In this document: positions 61,701-64,000 of the stretch, piece after piece
How the letters are laid out: the number at the start of each line of letters is the position of its first letter
Position numbering within the stretch: the stretch's first letter is position 1
Assembly (NCBI GenBank): GCA_029721515.1
Contig: CM056563.1
Coordinates: forward strand, 24,178,954-24,242,953
Origin: Synanceia verrucosa
Lineage: Eukaryota > Chordata > Actinopteri > Perciformes > Synanceiidae
DNA: 64,000 nt
Reading direction: 5' to 3'
The notes under the pieces: model-generated
The model's database searches: none
What the model was told of the DNA's origin: nothing
What the model saw: only the letters and a program-made list of their open reading frames with translations
Translations under genes and position numbers: made by a program

Positions 61701-62375
61701 CTAGAAAGAAATCACAAATGGAAAAAAATAACAATTACCAACGTTTTCTTCTTTTTTTCCTGCTCGCCATCCGCTAATTTATTTAGCTACAGCTCCAATT
61801 TGAATCATAGAGGCTGGGAGGAAAGCCTAATTATGCTCAGATTCACAGGGGAGTTAGATTTTCAACAGTACACAAGGTGCAGACAAGTCCTATTATATGT
61901 GCCGGACTTCAGCTCAGGGCTCATTTATTAGGAGTTAACTCAGTGTCTCGTCTTTGAAGGCACAAAATAAAAGCAATATTTCAGCATTTGCATCTTCCAG
62001 AGGACTGTGTGCGTTTTCCTTAAAGGAAATGAAAGGGCACTTTAAGTGTGTCAATGTCAACCTAAAGCAACCACACTTTCTCCTTCTCCATAACTCTGTG
62101 ACTTTGGGAGATATGCCGTATATTAATAGCATTTCGCTTCCAGGAGGAGAACACTTTCGCCATTTCTTTTTCACAGACAGAGGCGACCTGATTTTGCATC
62201 GTCCCAGTTGGCTGCTAGAACAGGACCGACTTTTAACATGAGACAGAATAATACTGAACCACATGAAGTACAGAATAGTTTTTCACATGGAAACCGCAGG
62301 AGGTTTTCTCACAAATTATGCAACTTTTTATATTCCTGATAGAGTCTGATCAATAATGGATGTTTGGAATTAATA

Positions 62376-62495
62376 CTAAAACATCTGTTAACAATAGTTT
62401 TTATACACCTATATATCGAAAAAACATTTTTGATGAGAAGCATGTAAACTGAAAACAACAATGGGCCAAGGATGGATGCTTGGGGAACGCCACAA
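62376..62495 (-). pseudogene. LINE reverse transcriptase relic (GVPQASILGP motif), part 1
   Basis: On the minus strand NCGVPQASILGPLLFSVYM is the conserved reverse-transcriptase box G-V-P-Q-G-S-x-L-G-P-L-L-F. The expected G after Q is changed to A. Stops follow soon after. TTAA element copy 8 interrupts it. Confidence 0.8.
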
Positions 62496-62890
62496 TTAAC
62501 TCTTAAGTGCAGTCTCCCGCAGCCTGTGAGTAATTTTGGGACTTCTGGGAGATGTAGTCAGAGCATAAAGAAACGGTATACACCACAGAGATCAAAACAG
62601 GAAGTGGAGACGATCAAGATTAGAGAGCAAAACAGAATCTGGAGAAAAAGTGGTGATTTTGGTGAAAGTGTCCTCTACTCTACCTCTGATAAAACAAGAA
62701 TGGAACAAGGTAAAAACAAACATTTTTTTCATGATGAAATAGAGAGTCTCTTCTTTCATTTGAGCTATTCAGTGTTTTCAGAGACATAGTACAAAATATT
62801 CTGTGGGTCTAGAAATATGACTCAAAATGGACAAAAACGCTGGAACAAGACACTTTCTGTTTATAAAACGGCTGGAACTCAAAGAGTTAA
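62496..62890 (+). mobile_element. TTAA inverted-repeat element, copy 8, inside a LINE relic
   Basis: It starts TTAACTCTTAAGTGC and ends GAACTCAAAGAGTTAA, with the family body between. It interrupts a minus-strand reverse-transcriptase reading frame just before the GVPQASILGP motif. Confidence 0.85.
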
Positions 62891-63010
62891 ACATTGAGCT
62901 TGTGATGCTCTATATTTCTAACAAATAACAAATATCTAAAGCCTGATATAGCTTCTAACTTTGTGCCTACATCTAGAAAATTTTGCAGCCAATGAAACAC
63001 TGTTTGATTT
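62891..63010 (-). pseudogene. LINE reverse transcriptase relic, part 2
   Basis: The minus-strand sequence continues the relic upstream of the TTAA element: SHWLQNFL, in another frame, resembles the W-F-x-S-Y-L box that normally precedes GVPQ. Stops and frameshifts are present. How far the relic extends above 63010 is not clear. Confidence 0.5.
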
Positions 63011-64000
63011 TAATGCTTCTGTCCCAGTAACAGTTTGTTCAATACGCTGAAATATCATCAAAATGTTAAAAAGTATGGCTCTACTACCCTCCAATGAGGT
63101 GGTGGCTGAATGAATGCTTCTATTCATATGATGGGAATCATTTAGGACAAATGGTATTTGTGGTGTTCCATTGATTATATAAAAAAAAACAATAATCAAA
63201 TGTTTTGGTGTCAGTTCACTTTTAGGGTTAGTGAAACAAATGGGCTCAAACTCACACACTGTTTCGTTGTTTTCTTGGGATTTACTGATAATGGTGAAAA
63301 TATAAAACCCCAGTAGACCAACAGGGTGATCAATCTGATGGAAAGCAGAACAAAAGCTGAATCTGTCCTCTTGTGGACAAACTCCAGGATGTGATGAAGT
63401 TGATGGTCCAGAACATATCTGGCACTGCTGTGTTTTATTGTCCAACATATCTGCTGATAGCAGCGTTTCTCTGATAAGCTCAGCTCAGCTGATAATAAAT
63501 CCTAATAGAAGACTTAGAAGTTATTCCGCCCAATCACTCGTCTTGCGTTTTGACTTTCTCAGTCCTGCAATCAGAGAACAAAGCTTTATTCTCGCCGTCT
63601 CGGTTTGAAGCTGATCGATACCTCCTCGTTCAAACCTCTGGCTTTAGCTCTCACTCTGCATTTCTTGTGTTTCGGTGAAGGTCACAGAGCGAACAGCAAA
63701 GGTCTGCCAACAGCTCAGTATTCTGCTCACAGTCGCAGAGGTAAGAGGCGAAATTACATTAGAAAAGCGCCCACTTTTAAGAGGCAGGCCTGTGCCAAAT
63801 ATAAAGCTAATCCCATGTTCCACTGCTTCTGTTTAGTCACAGCTGTCAGCATGGATGTTGAGGTCTTTTCCAGCAGCCATCATCACTGCAGCTCCATGTG
63901 CCGAATGGTCGGTCATTTAATTGACCTCAATCTAAACTCTCCTGCTCATATCGAAGTGTTGGCGTGAAGCAGATCCACTTAAAAAGACGCCTCATGACTC

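Larger units (their letters stand above)
61701..64000 (-). other. start of the shisa6 intron upstream of v1, running off the window
   Basis: No signal peptide, cysteine-rich or transmembrane exon of Shisa6 is present, so the first exon lies beyond 64000. The stretch holds a LINE relic with a TTAA element inside it. 61705-62375 and 63250-64000 have no recognisable gene. Confidence 0.75.

Noticed and set aside
62936..63448. A 170-residue minus-strand ORF.
   Set aside because: No family similarity recognised as a whole. Its 3' end overlaps a decayed LINE region and it has no splice-site or start context.
1..64000. CRISPR arrays, operons, phage or bacterial genes.
   Set aside because: The repeats are dispersed transposon copies or microsatellites without regular spacers, and coding sequence is in spliced vertebrate exons.

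Overview
The window is nuclear DNA of a bony fish, most likely a teleost. Coding sequence is split into small exons with GT-AG splice sites. It lies among decayed LINEs of L2/CR1 type, hAT-like elements with 8-bp target duplications, small elements at TTAA sites, and microsatellites. There are no operons, ribosome-binding sites or dense ORFs. Species cannot be told from the sequence.

One protein-coding gene is supported. It is shisa6, on the minus strand, an AMPA-receptor auxiliary subunit of the Shisa/CKAMP family. Its 3' part fills positions 5985-61700. Six coding exons, in transcript order, are 61543-61700, 55421-55516, 55045-55113, 14025-14087, 11250-11408 and 5985-6598. Every junction joins in frame and every intron inside the window is phase 1. 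Together they encode 385 residues ending in the PDZ ligand EVTV. The upstream exon or exons (signal peptide, cysteine-rich domain, membrane segment) lie beyond 64000. The gene assignment rests on recalled family motifs, not on an alignment.

Layout by increasing coordinate: 1-5984 is 3' UTR and 3' flank; 5985-6598 the terminal exon; 6599-11249 a repeat-bearing intron; 11250-11408 the NNILTSATEPYDLS exon; 11409-14024 an intron ending with a hAT element beside the next exon; 14025-14087 a 63-bp exon; 14088-55044 a 41-kb intron; 55045-55113 and 55421-55516 two small exons 307 bp apart; 55517-61542 an intron; 61543-61700 the RALADILRQQG exon; 61701-64000 the start of the next intron upstream.

The main non-coding theme is a family of about 450-bp non-autonomous DNA elements with inverted ends (TTAACTCTTTGAGTGCC / GGCACTCAAAGAGTTAA) that always sit at TTAA, which suggests piggyBac-type transposition. 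Eight substantial copies and several fragments are present. One sits inside a LINE reverse-transcriptase relic. Another has been entered by a second TTAA-flanked element, and a paralogous empty site survives 4.4 kb away. Three hAT-like elements have readable 8-bp target duplications, and one of them is nested in an L2-type relic. I found no RNA gene, CRISPR array or prokaryotic feature.
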